Positions 8,776 to 19,200 of a stretch of DNA of 64,000 bases are shown here, one piece after another; the first letter of the stretch is position 1; each line of letters starts with the position of its first letter. This DNA comes from Oceanimonas sp. GK1 (GTDB lineage Bacteria; Pseudomonadota; Gammaproteobacteria; Enterobacterales; Aeromonadaceae). Under the pieces are notes generated by a model. The model saw nothing but the letters and a program-made list of their open reading frames with translations, did not search any database and was not told the DNA's origin. Position numbers and translations under genes: made by a program. The DNA is taken from the NCBI RefSeq assembly GCF_000243075.1, contig NC_016745.1, forward strand, positions 2,311,001 to 2,375,000, given 5' to 3'.

Positions 8776-9669
8776 ATGATCGACCCCCGCTGGCTGCGCC
8801 AGTTCAGCGCCGTGGCCCACACCGGCAACATCACCCGCGCCGCCGAGCAGCTGCACCTGGCGCAACCGGCGGTCACCATGACCATCAAGAAGCTGGAGCA
8901 ACAACTGGGGCTGACCCTGTTTGAACGCCACCGGGGCCGGCTGCACCTCACCGCCGAGGGCAGCCGCCTGCTGGATCACGCCGAGCGTATTCTGGCCGCC
9001 CTCGCCCTGGCCGAGCAGGACATGACGGCGCTGCACGATCTCAACGCCGGCGAGGTCACCATTGGCATTCCCAGCATGCTGGGCTCCTTTTACTTTCCCC
9101 CGCTGCTGATGGCCTTCAAGCACCGTTATCCGGGCCTCTGCCTGCGGGTGGAGGAAGCCGGCACCCAGAGCGTGCTGGCCCATTTGCTGAAAGGGCGGCT
9201 GGGCCTGGGCATAGTGCTCACCGCCGACCTGCCCGCCGGCCTGTGCGGCCTGCCGCTGCTGCGGGAAGAAATGGTGGCGGTGGTGGCCAGGGATCACCCG
9301 TTCGCCCGCCAGCCCCATGTTCGCCTCGACGATTTTCTGGCCGAGGAGCTGGCGTTGTTTCGCCACGGCTTCTACCACCGGGAGTACATTGAGGACATGG
9401 CGAACCAGCGTGGCCTGCGCCCGCGCATCGGCTTTGAAAGCAACCTCATTCCCCTGCTCAAGGCGGTGGTGCGCCAGGGCTTTGCGGTGACCAGTTTTTT
9501 ACGCATGGTGATCGAGCAAGACGACGATCTGGTGCCCGTCTCTTTTGAAACGCCCTATTTTCTCGATCTCTGCCTGGCCTGGCCCAGGGAGCGCCGCCTG
9601 TCCCGGGCCGAACAGGCCTTTATCGATTTTATTCGCGACCAGCACCGGGCGCCTTTACAGGCAGGGTAA
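8776..9669 (+). CDS. LysR family transcriptional regulator, divergent from MFS gene
   Basis: Regulator of 297 residues with an N-terminal winged helix (LRQFSAVAHTGNITRAAEQLHLAQPAVTMTIKKLE) and a periplasmic-binding-like effector domain from about residue 90. GGGAG lies seven bases before the ATG. Divergence from an MFS exporter with a T-N11-A palindrome between them suggests ligand-responsive control of that exporter. The arrangement mirrors E. coli ynfL/ynfM, but orthology is not proven. Its stop is only seven bases before the Zur box of the next operon. Confidence 0.9.
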   Translation: MIDPRWLRQFSAVAHTGNITRAAEQLHLAQPAVTMTIKKLEQQLGLTLFERHRGRLHLTAEGSRLLDHAERILAALALAEQDMTALHDLNAGEVTIGIPSMLGSFYFPPLLMAFKHRYPGLCLRVEEAGTQSVLAHLLKGRLGLGIVLTADLPAGLCGLPLLREEMVAVVARDHPFARQPHVRLDDFLAEELALFRHGFYHREYIEDMANQRGLRPRIGFESNLIPLLKAVVRQGFAVTSFLRMVIEQDDDLVPVSFETPYFLDLCLAWPRERRLSRAEQAFIDFIRDQHRAPLQAG

Positions 9670-9675
9670 AGATTC

Positions 9676-9688
9676 GTTATAACATAAC
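9676..9688. promoter_or_regulatory. Zur box upstream of zinc-uptake operon
   Basis: GTTAT-AAC-ATAAC is an inverted repeat matching the gammaproteobacterial Zur core GTTATAnTATAAC at 12 of 13 positions. It lies 25 bases before the first gene of the operon, where bound Zur would block transcription under zinc sufficiency. Confidence 0.75.
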
Positions 9689-9712
9689 AAACCCTGATTA
9701 TTGGAGTATCGA

Positions 9713-10273
<561 letters not shown>

Positions 10274-10274
10274 C

Positions 10275-10973
10275 ATGACCCCGCTGGTATCCATTCATCA
10301 TCTGGCCTTCGCCTGGCCGGGGCAGCCTGCCCTGCTCAACATGGAGGAGCTGACCCTGGCCCCCGGCGAACGCCTGTTCATCAAGGGGCCGAGCGGCAGC
10401 GGCAAGAGTACCCTGCTCGGCCTGCTGGCCGGCATTCATACCCCGGCCCGGGGCTCGCTTGAGATCCTCGGGCAGGATCTGGCCCGGCTGTCGGCCAGGA
10501 GGCGGGATCGGTTTCGTGCCGATCACCTGGGCTATATTTTCCAGCAGTTCAATCTGCTGCCCTACCTCTCGGTGATTGACAACGTGACCTCGGCGCTGAT
10601 CTTCTCCCGCCATAAGCGCCAGCGTCTGCAGACCTCGCCCGTAAACGAAGCCGAACGCCTGCTGACCGCCCTGCAACTGCCCGCCTCCCTGTGGCAGCAA
10701 CCGGTGCACCGGCTCAGCATTGGCCAGCAGCAGCGGGTTGCCGCAGCCCGGGCGCTGATTGGCCGGCCCGCCCTGGTGATTGCCGACGAGCCGACCTCGG
10801 CGCTGGATGCCGACAGCCGCGCCGCCTTTATGCAACTGCTGTTTGCCGAATGCGAACACGCCGGCAGCGGCCTGGTGTTTGTCAGTCACGATGCCGCCCT
10901 GGAGCCCCTGTTTTCCCGGGCGCTGTCTCTCAACCAACTGAACGGAGCCAAGCATGCTGAGCCTGGCCTTTAA
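10275..10973 (+). CDS. ABC transporter ATP-binding protein of the Zrg zinc system
   Basis: LolD/MacB-type ATPase of 232 residues. The Walker A is GPSGSGKST, the Q-loop lies in FQQFNLLPYLS, the signature is LSIGQQQRVAAARAL (a variant of LSGGQ) and the Walker B with switch is LVIADEPTSALD. It starts one base after zrgA and overlaps the permease gene by 20 bases, so the three form one unit. It should energise the FtsX-like permease downstream. In Vibrio this operon contributes to zinc acquisition. Confidence 0.92.
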   Translation: MTPLVSIHHLAFAWPGQPALLNMEELTLAPGERLFIKGPSGSGKSTLLGLLAGIHTPARGSLEILGQDLARLSARRRDRFRADHLGYIFQQFNLLPYLSVIDNVTSALIFSRHKRQRLQTSPVNEAERLLTALQLPASLWQQPVHRLSIGQQQRVAAARALIGRPALVIADEPTSALDADSRAAFMQLLFAECEHAGSGLVFVSHDAALEPLFSRALSLNQLNGAKHAEPGL

Positions 10974-12201
10974 CAGCCTGTGGGCCCGCCGGCTGACCGC
11001 CGGCCTGACGGTGCTGGCCATCGCCATCAGCGTGGTGTTGCTGGTGGGGGTACACAAGGTGCAGAGCGAGCTGAAGGACAGCTTTGCCCGCACCATCTCG
11101 GGCACGGATCTTATCGTGGGTGCCCGTTCCGGGCAGATCAACCTGTTGCTGTATTCGGTGTTTCGCATCGGCAACCCCACCAACAACATCAGCTGGGCAT
11201 CCTACCAGCGCATTAAAAACCAGCAAGGCGTGGCCTGGACGGTGCCGTTGTCGCTGGGCGACTCCCACCAGGGCTACCGGGTACTGGGCACCAGTGAAGA
11301 CTATTTTCGCCATTACGCCTATGGCCAGCAGCAACCCCTGGCATTTGCCGAGGGTCGTCCCTTTGCCGACACCTTTGAGGCGGTGATCGGTGCCGAGGTG
11401 GCGCGCCGGCTCGGCTATACGCCGGGAGATGAGCTGGTGATTGCCCATGGCGCCGGCAACACCTCGTTCAGCCTGCACGAGGATCTGCCCTTTACCCTGG
11501 TGGGTATTCTGGCGCCCACCGGCACCCCGGTAGACAGAACCGTGCATGTGCGCCTGGACGGGCTTGAAGCCATTCATCTGGGCTGGCAAAGCGGCCGTCA
11601 GACGCAGCAGTTAACTCCTGAGCAGGCGCTGGCCGCCCGCCTGGAGCCCGCCGCCATCACCGCCTTTCTGGTGGGGCTGGAAAACCGCGTATTGGCCTTT
11701 GGCCTGCAGCGCAGCATCAACAACTACCGGGCGGAGCCGCTGTCCGCCATCCTGCCCGGCGCAGCCCTGCATGAGCTGTGGGGCATGATGAGCCTGGCAG
11801 AACAGGCCATCGCGCTGATCGCCCTGTTCGTGGTGGTGGCCGGCCTGCTGGGCATGCTGACCACGCTGCTGGCCGGGCTCTCGGCCCGGCGCCGGGAGCT
11901 GGCCATTCTGCGCTCCCTGGGGGCCGGCCCGCGGCATCTGTTCGGCCTGCTCACCCTGGAGGCAGCCCTGCTGACGCTGCTGGGTATGGCGCTTGGCATG
12001 GCCCTGCTTTATGCTGCGCTGATGGTGTCGGCACCACTGCTGCAGGCACACTACGGCCTGCGGCTGTCTGTTGGCCTGCCCTCATACGAGGAATGGCGCT
12101 TGCTGGCGGCCATTTGGCTGGCGGGCATCGTCACCGGCCTGCTGCCGGCAGCCCAGGCCTTTCGCTATTCACTCAACGACGGAATGAGCATTCGACAGTG
12201 A
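10954..12201 (+). CDS. FtsX-like ABC permease of the Zrg zinc system
   Basis: Membrane protein of 415 residues with the MacB/FtsX layout: an N-terminal helix (LTAGLTVLAIAISVVLLVGVH), a periplasmic domain of about 230 residues, then three C-terminal helices. The ARRRELAILRSLGA segment is the cytoplasmic coupling helix. It overlaps the ATPase gene at the 5' end and the DUF3299 gene by 4 bases at the 3' end. Such mechanotransmission permeases often work with a periplasmic partner, here ZrgA. Confidence 0.92.
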   Translation: MLSLAFNSLWARRLTAGLTVLAIAISVVLLVGVHKVQSELKDSFARTISGTDLIVGARSGQINLLLYSVFRIGNPTNNISWASYQRIKNQQGVAWTVPLSLGDSHQGYRVLGTSEDYFRHYAYGQQQPLAFAEGRPFADTFEAVIGAEVARRLGYTPGDELVIAHGAGNTSFSLHEDLPFTLVGILAPTGTPVDRTVHVRLDGLEAIHLGWQSGRQTQQLTPEQALAARLEPAAITAFLVGLENRVLAFGLQRSINNYRAEPLSAILPGAALHELWGMMSLAEQAIALIALFVVVAGLLGMLTTLLAGLSARRRELAILRSLGAGPRHLFGLLTLEAALLTLLGMALGMALLYAALMVSAPLLQAHYGLRLSVGLPSYEEWRLLAAIWLAGIVTGLLPAAQAFRYSLNDGMSIRQ

Positions 12202-12677
12202 AACTTTTGCATACCTTTCTGGGGCTGGCGCTGCTCGCCGGTCCCGCCCTGGCCGATGATTACCAGCTCACCGACTGGAATGATCTGATCCCGCTGGAAG
12301 AGCAGCTCAACCCGCCTCCCTTTCCCGAGGTGGATCACGAGGATGAATTTGCCATTCCGGGCCAGCCGGTGGGCAAGGTGGTCGCAGGGCTGAACGGCAA
12401 AAAGATACGCTTGCCCGGCTTTGTGGTGCCCCTGGAGGGCGACAGCAAAACCATCACCCAGTTTTTCCTGGTACCCTATTTCGGCGCCTGCATTCATGTG
12501 CCGCCGCCGCCCACCAACCAGATTGTTTACGTCAACTACCCCAAGGGAGCCAAGGTGGATGATCTGTGGGATGCGGTCTGGGTAACCGGCACCCTGAGCA
12601 CGGTAAGTGCCAGCCATGACATTGCCGACGCCGCCTACTCGCTGGAAGGCGTTTCGGTAGAGCCTTACGATCTATAA
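12198..12677 (+). CDS. DUF3299 exported protein of the Zrg zinc operon
   Basis: Exported protein of 159 residues: signal peptide MKLLHTFLGLALLAGPALA, then a DUF3299 domain with PGFVVPLEGD and the motif FGACIHVPPPPTNQIVYV. The start is a GTG inside the GTGA overlap with the permease stop. Its conserved Cys and His could bind metal. Last gene of the operon; molecular role unknown. Confidence 0.88.
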   Translation: MKLLHTFLGLALLAGPALADDYQLTDWNDLIPLEEQLNPPPFPEVDHEDEFAIPGQPVGKVVAGLNGKKIRLPGFVVPLEGDSKTITQFFLVPYFGACIHVPPPPTNQIVYVNYPKGAKVDDLWDAVWVTGTLSTVSASHDIADAAYSLEGVSVEPYDL

Positions 12678-12681
12678 AGGC

Positions 12682-12700
12682 GCCGGGGCCCGGCCCCGGC
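12682..12700 (+). terminator. GC-rich hairpin after the zinc operon
   Basis: GCCGGGG-cccgg-CCCCGGC forms a 7-bp stem four bases after the DUF3299 stop. There is no T-run, so it is a weak or factor-dependent terminator candidate. Confidence 0.4.
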
Positions 12701-12788
12701 TGTCCTCATATCAATTTCATTCAATCTTTGCGCCTCTTTCTCTTGCACACTGCCCGTGTCTTTCAACCAATACTGCACGGGAGTATTC

Positions 12789-13379
12789 ATGACCCTTTCC
12801 CTGATTTTACCCATGTCGATGTTTGCCCTGGCGGCGTCGATTTCCCCCGGCCCCGTTAACCTGGTGTGCCTGGGCAGTGGTCTGCATCAACCACCACAAC
12901 GCGGCCTGCGCTTTGTCACCGGCGCCACATTGGGATTCGTGGTGTTGTTCATGGCCATCGGCCTGGGACTCTATGGGCTGCTGCAGGCCCACCCCGCCCT
13001 GATGCGAACTCTGCACTGGGCCGGTATCGGGTTTTTACTGTATATGAGCCTTCGGCTGGCCACCGCCTCCGGCTCCCTGCCCATGCCGGGATCTGGGCAG
13101 GCACCCGGCCTGCTGGCCGGCGCCCTGATGCAATGGCTCAACCCCAAGGCCTGGCTGGCATCGGCTTCGGGTATCGCTGCCTATACCGATGGCGGCCTGA
13201 ACCAGATCGGGCTGTTCGCCCTGCTCTATCTGCCGATCTGCTGGTGTTCGCTGGCCTGCTGGCTGTGGCTTGGCAGCAGACTGCGCCGCCACCTGCACAA
13301 TACCCGCTGGCTGGTTCTGCTGAACCGACTGCTGGCACTGCTACTTGCCGCCAGTTGCCTTTACTTGCTGCGATACTGA
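12789..13379 (+). CDS. LysE family amino-acid exporter
   Basis: Inner-membrane protein of 196 residues with about six hydrophobic helices and the LysE/RhtB N-terminal signature SISPGPVNLVCLGSGL, followed by GATLGFV and LMQWLNPKAWL. I use the ATG at 12789 with GGGAG eight bases upstream rather than the GTG at 12756. The 3' end overlaps the convergent AraC gene by 19 bases. LysE exporters are often paired with an AraC-type regulator having a cupin-like ligand domain, as here, so the regulator may control it. Substrate not determinable. Confidence 0.9.
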   Translation: MTLSLILPMSMFALAASISPGPVNLVCLGSGLHQPPQRGLRFVTGATLGFVVLFMAIGLGLYGLLQAHPALMRTLHWAGIGFLLYMSLRLATASGSLPMPGSGQAPGLLAGALMQWLNPKAWLASASGIAAYTDGGLNQIGLFALLYLPICWCSLACWLWLGSRLRRHLHNTRWLVLLNRLLALLLAASCLYLLRY

Positions 13380-14206
13380 GCCGGCGTGGCCGCCACCAGC
13401 CGCTTGAAGACACGCTGAAAATGGGCCTGATCGGAAAAGCCCATATTGAGAGCCACCTCGGCGATGGGCATGCCGGCCTTCAGTTGGCGCTGGCCAAGCT
13501 GAATCCGCCGGTTAACAAGGTAAGCATGGGGAGTAATGCCGAAATGCTGTCTGAACCCACGCACCAGATGACCGGCACTGTAGCCGCTGAGGGCACACAA
13601 ATCATCAAGCGACACCTCCTCAAGGCAATGGGCATCAAGATGGCCGGCCAACCGCTGCAACCGTGCCGGCACCGGCGCCGAACGTGGTGCCGGTTGCCCC
13701 GACAGGGATTGCATCAGCCCCGTCAAGTACTCCACCAGGGCCGTCTGCTTCTGCAGCAAGGGCCGGTTCGGTGCCAGCAAACAGGCCGCCAGCCGCCGGT
13801 ATTCCTCAAACCAGTGCCGTTCGCCAATCACGGCGGTGGCCAGGTCCCGCCACTGTTCATCGGGCAGCAGGCCGGCGTCAAAACGCAGCCGGGCCAGCCA
13901 ACCGGCATCCACATACATCATGAAGTAGGCCCAGGGCTTGCCTTCGACGGGATTGCAGGCATGCACCCAGTCCGGGTTCATCAATACCAGATCACCGGCG
14001 CCTACCAGATGCTGCTCCCGACGATAAAAAAAGGTGCTTTCACCGGCGGTGATGGCACCCAGCGACCATTGGGCATGGCTATGTGGCGCATAGCCGATAC
14101 TGCGCCCGTCATCAATGTGACGCAATTCCACCTGGGGCATACGCGGATCCCGCCAGAACACCGGTCTGGTATCGGGCCGGGATGACGGCATCTTAGCGTA
14201 TGCCAT
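13361..14206 (-). CDS. AraC family transcriptional regulator
   Basis: Regulator of 281 residues with an N-terminal AraC-type ligand-binding cupin (HSHAQWSLGAI ... AGDLVLMNPDWVHACNP) and a C-terminal double helix-turn-helix (SLDDLCALSGYSAGHLVRGFRQHFG ... IAEVALNMGFSDQAHFQRVFKR). GAGG upstream supports the ATG at 14206, which overlaps the end of the nitronate monooxygenase gene by 14 bases. It is co-directional with that gene and convergent with the LysE exporter. The cupin plus LysE context suggests an amino-acid-sensing regulator. Confidence 0.9.
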   Translation of the reverse strand: MAYAKMPSSRPDTRPVFWRDPRMPQVELRHIDDGRSIGYAPHSHAQWSLGAITAGESTFFYRREQHLVGAGDLVLMNPDWVHACNPVEGKPWAYFMMYVDAGWLARLRFDAGLLPDEQWRDLATAVIGERHWFEEYRRLAACLLAPNRPLLQKQTALVEYLTGLMQSLSGQPAPRSAPVPARLQRLAGHLDAHCLEEVSLDDLCALSGYSAGHLVRGFRQHFGITPHAYLVNRRIQLGQRQLKAGMPIAEVALNMGFSDQAHFQRVFKRLVAATPAQYRSK

Positions 14207-15272
14207 GGACCGCCTCTTCGGCTTCTTCCATCAACCTGGCCATCAGCTCGGCGGCCGGCAGCGCGCGGGCACGGGCCACGGCCATGCCGGCCCAGTGAGC
14301 GGCGAAGTCTTCGCAACCGCGCCGGGCGGCGGCGCCGTGCAGCTGTTTGGCGGCGTCATAGGCCAGCGGATAGTCGGGAGGCACGGGCGCCCCCGGTGCC
14401 TCGGCATGGTGGATAAACCGGTTCAGCAACCCCCGGGCCGGGCGCCCGGACAAGGTTGCGGTCAACCGGGTTTGTCCCGCGCCCGCGGTTAACAGCCGTT
14501 GCCGGTACGTCTCACTGGCCGCCGACTCCGGACAGGCCACAAAGGCCGTGCCCAGCTGCACCGCCGCCGCGCCCAGCGCCAGCATGGCCCGTATGTCGGC
14601 GCCATCCATGATGCCCCCGGCGGCAATCACCGGCGGCCGGCATTCCGCCACCAGCACACGCACCAGCTCGGCGGTACTCAGTTGGCTGTCGGGGGCGTCG
14701 GGGTCAAACATGCCCCTGTGACCGCCGGCCTCAATGCCCTGAGCAACCACCCCGTGAATGCCGGCGGCTTCGATTTGCCTGGCTTCTTCCGGGCAGGTGG
14801 CACTGGCCAGGGTCAGCACACCGGCGCTGTGCAGCCGCTCAAGCAGGTGGGCGGGAGGCAGACCAAAATGAAAGCTGACCACGGCCGGGCGCAGCTCGAT
14901 CAGCAATGCCTGCATGGATTCGCTGTGATTGAAGCTGGAGTAGATTTCTTCCAGCCGTACGGGCACCGCCGCCCCCTGCTCGGAAAACAGCGGGCGCAGG
15001 TAGTCCAGCCAGGCCGCCTCCGTGGCGGCATCGCGCCGGGCCGGCGCATGACAGAACACATTCACATTGAACGGCCTGTCGGTCAGTTGTTGTGTCTGCT
15101 CAATCTGGCGGCGGGCATCCGCCACCGAGCTGGCCCCCAGCCCCAGGGAGCCCAGGCCCCCGGCATTGGACACCGCCGCCGCCAGCGCCGGCGTGGAAAC
15201 CCCCGCCATGGGGGCCTGGATAATGGGATAGCGTATTCCTGCTTGTTGCAAAAAGACATGTTGAGCTGACAT
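14193..15272 (-). CDS. Nitronate monooxygenase family protein
   Basis: FMN-dependent TIM-barrel enzyme (2-nitropropane dioxygenase family) of about 359 residues. Signatures are the N-terminal YPIIQAPMAGVSTPALAAAV, the catalytic-His region VSFHFGLPP, the flavin-phosphate loop AQGIEAGGHRG, and AGGIMDGADI / LGAAAVQLGTAFV. It oxidises nitronates such as propionate-3-nitronate to the aldehyde and nitrite. I prefer the ATG at 15272 with AAGGAAG five bases upstream over the GTG at 15278. It lies in a same-strand run with the GNAT and cupin genes (10-base gap), suggesting a small operon. Confidence 0.9.
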   Translation of the reverse strand: MSAQHVFLQQAGIRYPIIQAPMAGVSTPALAAAVSNAGGLGSLGLGASSVADARRQIEQTQQLTDRPFNVNVFCHAPARRDAATEAAWLDYLRPLFSEQGAAVPVRLEEIYSSFNHSESMQALLIELRPAVVSFHFGLPPAHLLERLHSAGVLTLASATCPEEARQIEAAGIHGVVAQGIEAGGHRGMFDPDAPDSQLSTAELVRVLVAECRPPVIAAGGIMDGADIRAMLALGAAAVQLGTAFVACPESAASETYRQRLLTAGAGQTRLTATLSGRPARGLLNRFIHHAEAPGAPVPPDYPLAYDAAKQLHGAAARRGCEDFAAHWAGMAVARARALPAAELMARLMEEAEEAVHGIR

Positions 15273-15282
15273 ACACACTTCC

Positions 15283-15783
15283 TTATTGATGAAGGTCTTT
15301 TAGCATCCACACATCGCAGCCGCCGTGCTCCGAGGCCATCAGGGGCGCGTCGAGGTGGCGAAACCCCAGGCTTTCATAGAGCCCGATGGCAGCGGTCATG
15401 GTGCCCAGGGTATCAAGATAACAGGCGGAAAACCCTTGTTCCCCGGCAAACGCCAGGCAGGCCTCGGCCAGCCGGCGGCCAATGCCGTGGCCACGGGCGG
15501 CAGGCAGTAAAAACAGCTTTCTCAGCTCGCACATTTCACCCAGCGGGGCAATGCCGGCGCCGCCAACGACCTCGCCATTGAGCCGGGCAACGAAATAACG
15601 GCTTTTCGCCTCAAGCCGGTAATGGCGGCTCATGCAGCGCACTTCGTCGTCGCCGGGTCCAAAGCCCTCGCCCACGGCGCCGAATTCGGCGCCCACCTTC
15701 AGAATAATTCGGCAGATGGCGGCATCATCCTGCGGGGTAATGGGCGTGATCATCACGGCCGCTGGTGGTGTTGTGGCCAACAT
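15283..15783 (-). CDS. GNAT family N-acetyltransferase
   Basis: Acetyl-CoA-dependent acetyltransferase of 166 residues with the acetyl-CoA pyrophosphate loop (AARGHGIGRRLAEACLAFA; Q/RxxGxG/A motif) and the preceding beta-strand CELRKLFLLP. The start at 15783 has GAGGAG at a 7-base spacing; the ATG at 15789 would be only one base from it. It lies 11 bases after the cupin gene on the same strand. Acceptor substrate unknown. Confidence 0.88.
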   Translation of the reverse strand: MLATTPPAAVMITPITPQDDAAICRIILKVGAEFGAVGEGFGPGDDEVRCMSRHYRLEAKSRYFVARLNGEVVGGAGIAPLGEMCELRKLFLLPAARGHGIGRRLAEACLAFAGEQGFSACYLDTLGTMTAAIGLYESLGFRHLDAPLMASEHGGCDVWMLKDLHQ

Positions 15784-15794
15784 GGACATACTCC

Positions 15795-16118
15795 TCAGGT
15801 TGCCGGCGGCACAAACACCGCCAGCCAGATGGTGAACTCATCGGGGGCGGTATGGCACACCCGGTGTTTTTGATGAGCGGGAATATAAAGGTGATCGCCG
15901 GGCTCAAGCCGCTGCCGGCGACCGTCTGCAAAGGCCAGGGTACCGCTGCCGGTGAGCACCAGCACCCATTCATCTTCGCTCTGATCGTACCAGCCCTCGG
16001 CCGGCGAGGTATGGCCGTGAGAAACAATGCGCTCGATGCGCACATGAGGCGTGGCCAGCAGTTCGTCGAATTGCTCGCCGGCAAGCTTGGCCGGCAGATC
16101 CTGAAACAGGTTGTGCAT
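15795..16118 (-). CDS. Single-domain cupin protein
   Basis: Cupin of 107 residues. Conserved elements are SHGHTSPAEGWYDQSEDEWVLVLTGSGTL (motif 1 region with His and Glu metal ligands) and LEPGDHLYIPAHQKHRV (motif 2 with His). The family has members tied to phosphomannose isomerase-like folds but no single function. The start is the ATG of MHNLFQDLPAKL; the extension to 16193 is not protein-like. First gene of the run cupin-GNAT-nitronate monooxygenase-araC. Confidence 0.85.
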   Translation of the reverse strand: MHNLFQDLPAKLAGEQFDELLATPHVRIERIVSHGHTSPAEGWYDQSEDEWVLVLTGSGTLAFADGRRQRLEPGDHLYIPAHQKHRVCHTAPDEFTIWLAVFVPPAT

Positions 16119-16209
16119 GATGCGTGAGTGTCGAGTCGAGTCATTCAGCCCATGATGGTAGCAAGTAACGGCGCCATGATGCACTCGGACCATGCGCTGC
16201 CCTCATCCG

Positions 16210-19200
16210 TTATGCCGCCTGCTGCCCATGGCGGCGCGCCAGCAGCAAATACAGCGAAGGCACCACAAACAGGGTGAAAAAGGTCCCCACGGCCATGCCC
16301 CCCACCAGCACCAGACCGATGGAATTGCGCGCCGCCGCCCCCGGACCGTCCACCAGAATGAGCGGAAAATGCCCCGCCACCGTGGCCGCCGAGGTCATCA
16401 GCACCGGGCGCAGCCGGGTCATGGCCGCCTGTTCAATGGCCTCGGCCTTGGCCAGCCCCTGCTGCTGCAGCTTGTTGGCAAACTCCACGATCAGAATGCC
16501 ATTTTTGGCAATCAACCCCACCAAAGTGACCAGCCCCACCTGGGCATAAATGTTCAGGGTGGTGGTCCAGCCGTCGGTCCAGAACGGCAGATCCGGGTTG
16601 GGCATTTTCAGCACGGTAAAAATCAGCGCCCCGAACATGGCCAGCGGCACCGAGCCCAGCAGGATCACCAGAGGGTCGCGAAAGGAATTGAACTGCACCG
16701 CCAGCACCAGAAAAATCATGACGATGGCGAGGCCCAGCGCCGGCAGGAACTTGCCACCCTCGGTGCGCAGCTGGCGTGACTCGCCGGTGTAATTGATGCT
16801 GTAGTCCGCCGGCAGCAACTCGCGGGCCGCGTCTTCCAGCACCGCCAGGCCTTCGTCCAGCCGGCCGGTCATGCCCGACAGCTTGATGGCGTTGAGCTGC
16901 TGAAAACGGTTCAGCGAACGCGGCACCGTGCTGTTGTCGAGCGTGGCGATGGCCGACAGCGGCACCAGCTGCCCTTGTGGTCCGCGCAGGTAAATATCGC
17001 CCAGCTGCTCCGGGTTGAGCCGGTCGCGGCGCACCAGTTGCGGGATCACCTTGTAGGCCCGGCCGTCGATATTGAAGCGGTTGACATAGTTGCCGCCGAG
17101 CGCCGCCCCCAGATCCAGCCCCACCTGCCGTTGAGTGAGCCCCAAGGCCGCCAGCTTCTGGTAGTCGAGCACGATTTCGGCTTGAGGCTGATCGATTTTC
17201 AGATCGATCTCCGGTGGAAAATAAAACAGCCCGCTTTGGGCCGCTGCCTGCTGTAGTTGTTGCGCATAGGCCAACATCTCGGCGGGCTCATCGGTGGAGG
17301 CGATAATAAATTCCACCGGAAAGTTACTGCCCCCGGGCAGTGCTGGCGGCTGGGCCACAAACACCTGCAACCCGGGAATGGCGTTCATGCCCGCCTGAAT
17401 TTCCGGCACCATTTCCCGAATGCTGCGTGTCCGCTCATTCCAGGGCTTGACCACCATGCCGCTGAAGCCCCCCACCCCCAGCGCGGCGGCGAAGGGATCC
17501 GAGGGCGACAGCAAAATCTGAAAGGTCAGCGCCCGCTCCGGCGCATTCAGAAACACCCGCTCGGCGGCCCGGCCGAAGTGCGCCTTCTGATCCGCCGAGG
17601 CGTTGGCGGCGTTGTTGATGATGCCGAACATAAAGCCCTGATCCTCCAGCGGCGCCAGCTCCCGGGGAGAGAACAAATACATGGGCACCACCAGCAGTCC
17701 CAGGCCGCCCCAGAGCACATACACCGCCGTGCGCCGGGCCAGCACCCGCGCCAGCCAGCGACCGTAGGCCAGCCGCAGCCGGTCAAAGGCGTGGTTCACT
17801 CTGCCGGTAAAGCCCCGCTTCTCGCGCTCGGCACTGCGCAGCAGCACCGCACTCATGGTGGGCGACAGAGTCAGCGCCACCAGCCCGGAGATGGTCACGG
17901 CCCCGGCCAGGGTCAGGGCAAATTCTCGAAACAGCGAGCCGGTGAGTCCGCCCTGCAGGCCGATGGGAATGTACACCGCCGCCAGGGTCAGGGTCATGGC
18001 GATCACCGGACCCATCAGCTCCCGGGCACCAATGAGCGCCGCCTCTTTGGGGGTACGTCCTTCCCGCAGGTGCCGCTCGACGTTTTCCACCATGACGATG
18101 GCATCGTCCACCACCAGCCCCACCGACAGTACAATGGCCAGCAGGGTCAACAGGTTGAGGGTAAAGCCGAACAGCTGCATCAGGAAAATGGCGCCCACCA
18201 GGGACACCGGAATGGCCACCACCGGCACCAGCACCGAGCGCCAGGAGCCGAGGAACAGAAAAATCACCCCGATCACAATCAGCAACGTCTCGGCCAGGGT
18301 GCCCACCACTTCGCGAATGGCGTTATCCACGTATTCCGAGGCGTCGTAGCCGATCTCCGCCGCCATCCCCTGGGGCAGATCCGCCTTCAGACCCTCGAGA
18401 TCGGCGCGCACCCCGGCGATGACCTCGATCACATTGGTGTTGGGCAGGGGAAAAATCCCCATAAACACCGCATTCTGACCGTTGAAGCTCACCTCGGTGT
18501 CGTAATCTTCGGCGCCCAGCTCCACCCGGGCCACGTCTTCCAGCCGCACCAGGGTATCGCCACTGGCCCGGATCACCAGGTGGCGAAACTGCTCGGCGCT
18601 GTGCAGATCGGTGTTGGCGGTGAGGTACACCCGCACCAGGGCCCCCTGGGTGCTGCCCACCGCCGACAAAAAGTTGTTGGCGGCCAGGGCCTGGCTGACC
18701 TCGGCAGGGCTGATGCCCAGCGCCGCCAGCCGCTCGGGCTGCAGCCACACCCGCATGGCAAAGGTACGGGCGCCGAAAATCTCGGCCCGCTGTACCCCCG
18801 CCAGGGCCGAAAGCCGGGGCTGCACCACCCGCACCAGGTAGTCGGTGATCTCGCTCTGAGAAAGATTTTCCGAGGAAAAGCTCAGGTAGGCGGCGGCAAA
18901 CTCGGAGTCCGCCGACTGCACGCTGATGGCCGGTACCTCGGCCTCGGCGGGCAGCTGGTTGCGCACCTCGTTGACCTTGGCGGTAATGTCCGCCAGCGCC
19001 CGGGTGGGCTCGTAGTTAAGCTTGAGCCGGGCGGTCACCAGCGACAGTCCCAGCAGGCTTTTCGACTCCACGTAATCAATGCCGTCGGCGGACGCGATGG
19101 CCCCCTCGATGGCGGTGGTGACAAAGCCGCGCACCACTTCGGCGCTGGCGCCCACATAGGGAGTGGCCACGATCACCGACGCGTTTTCACTCTCGGGATA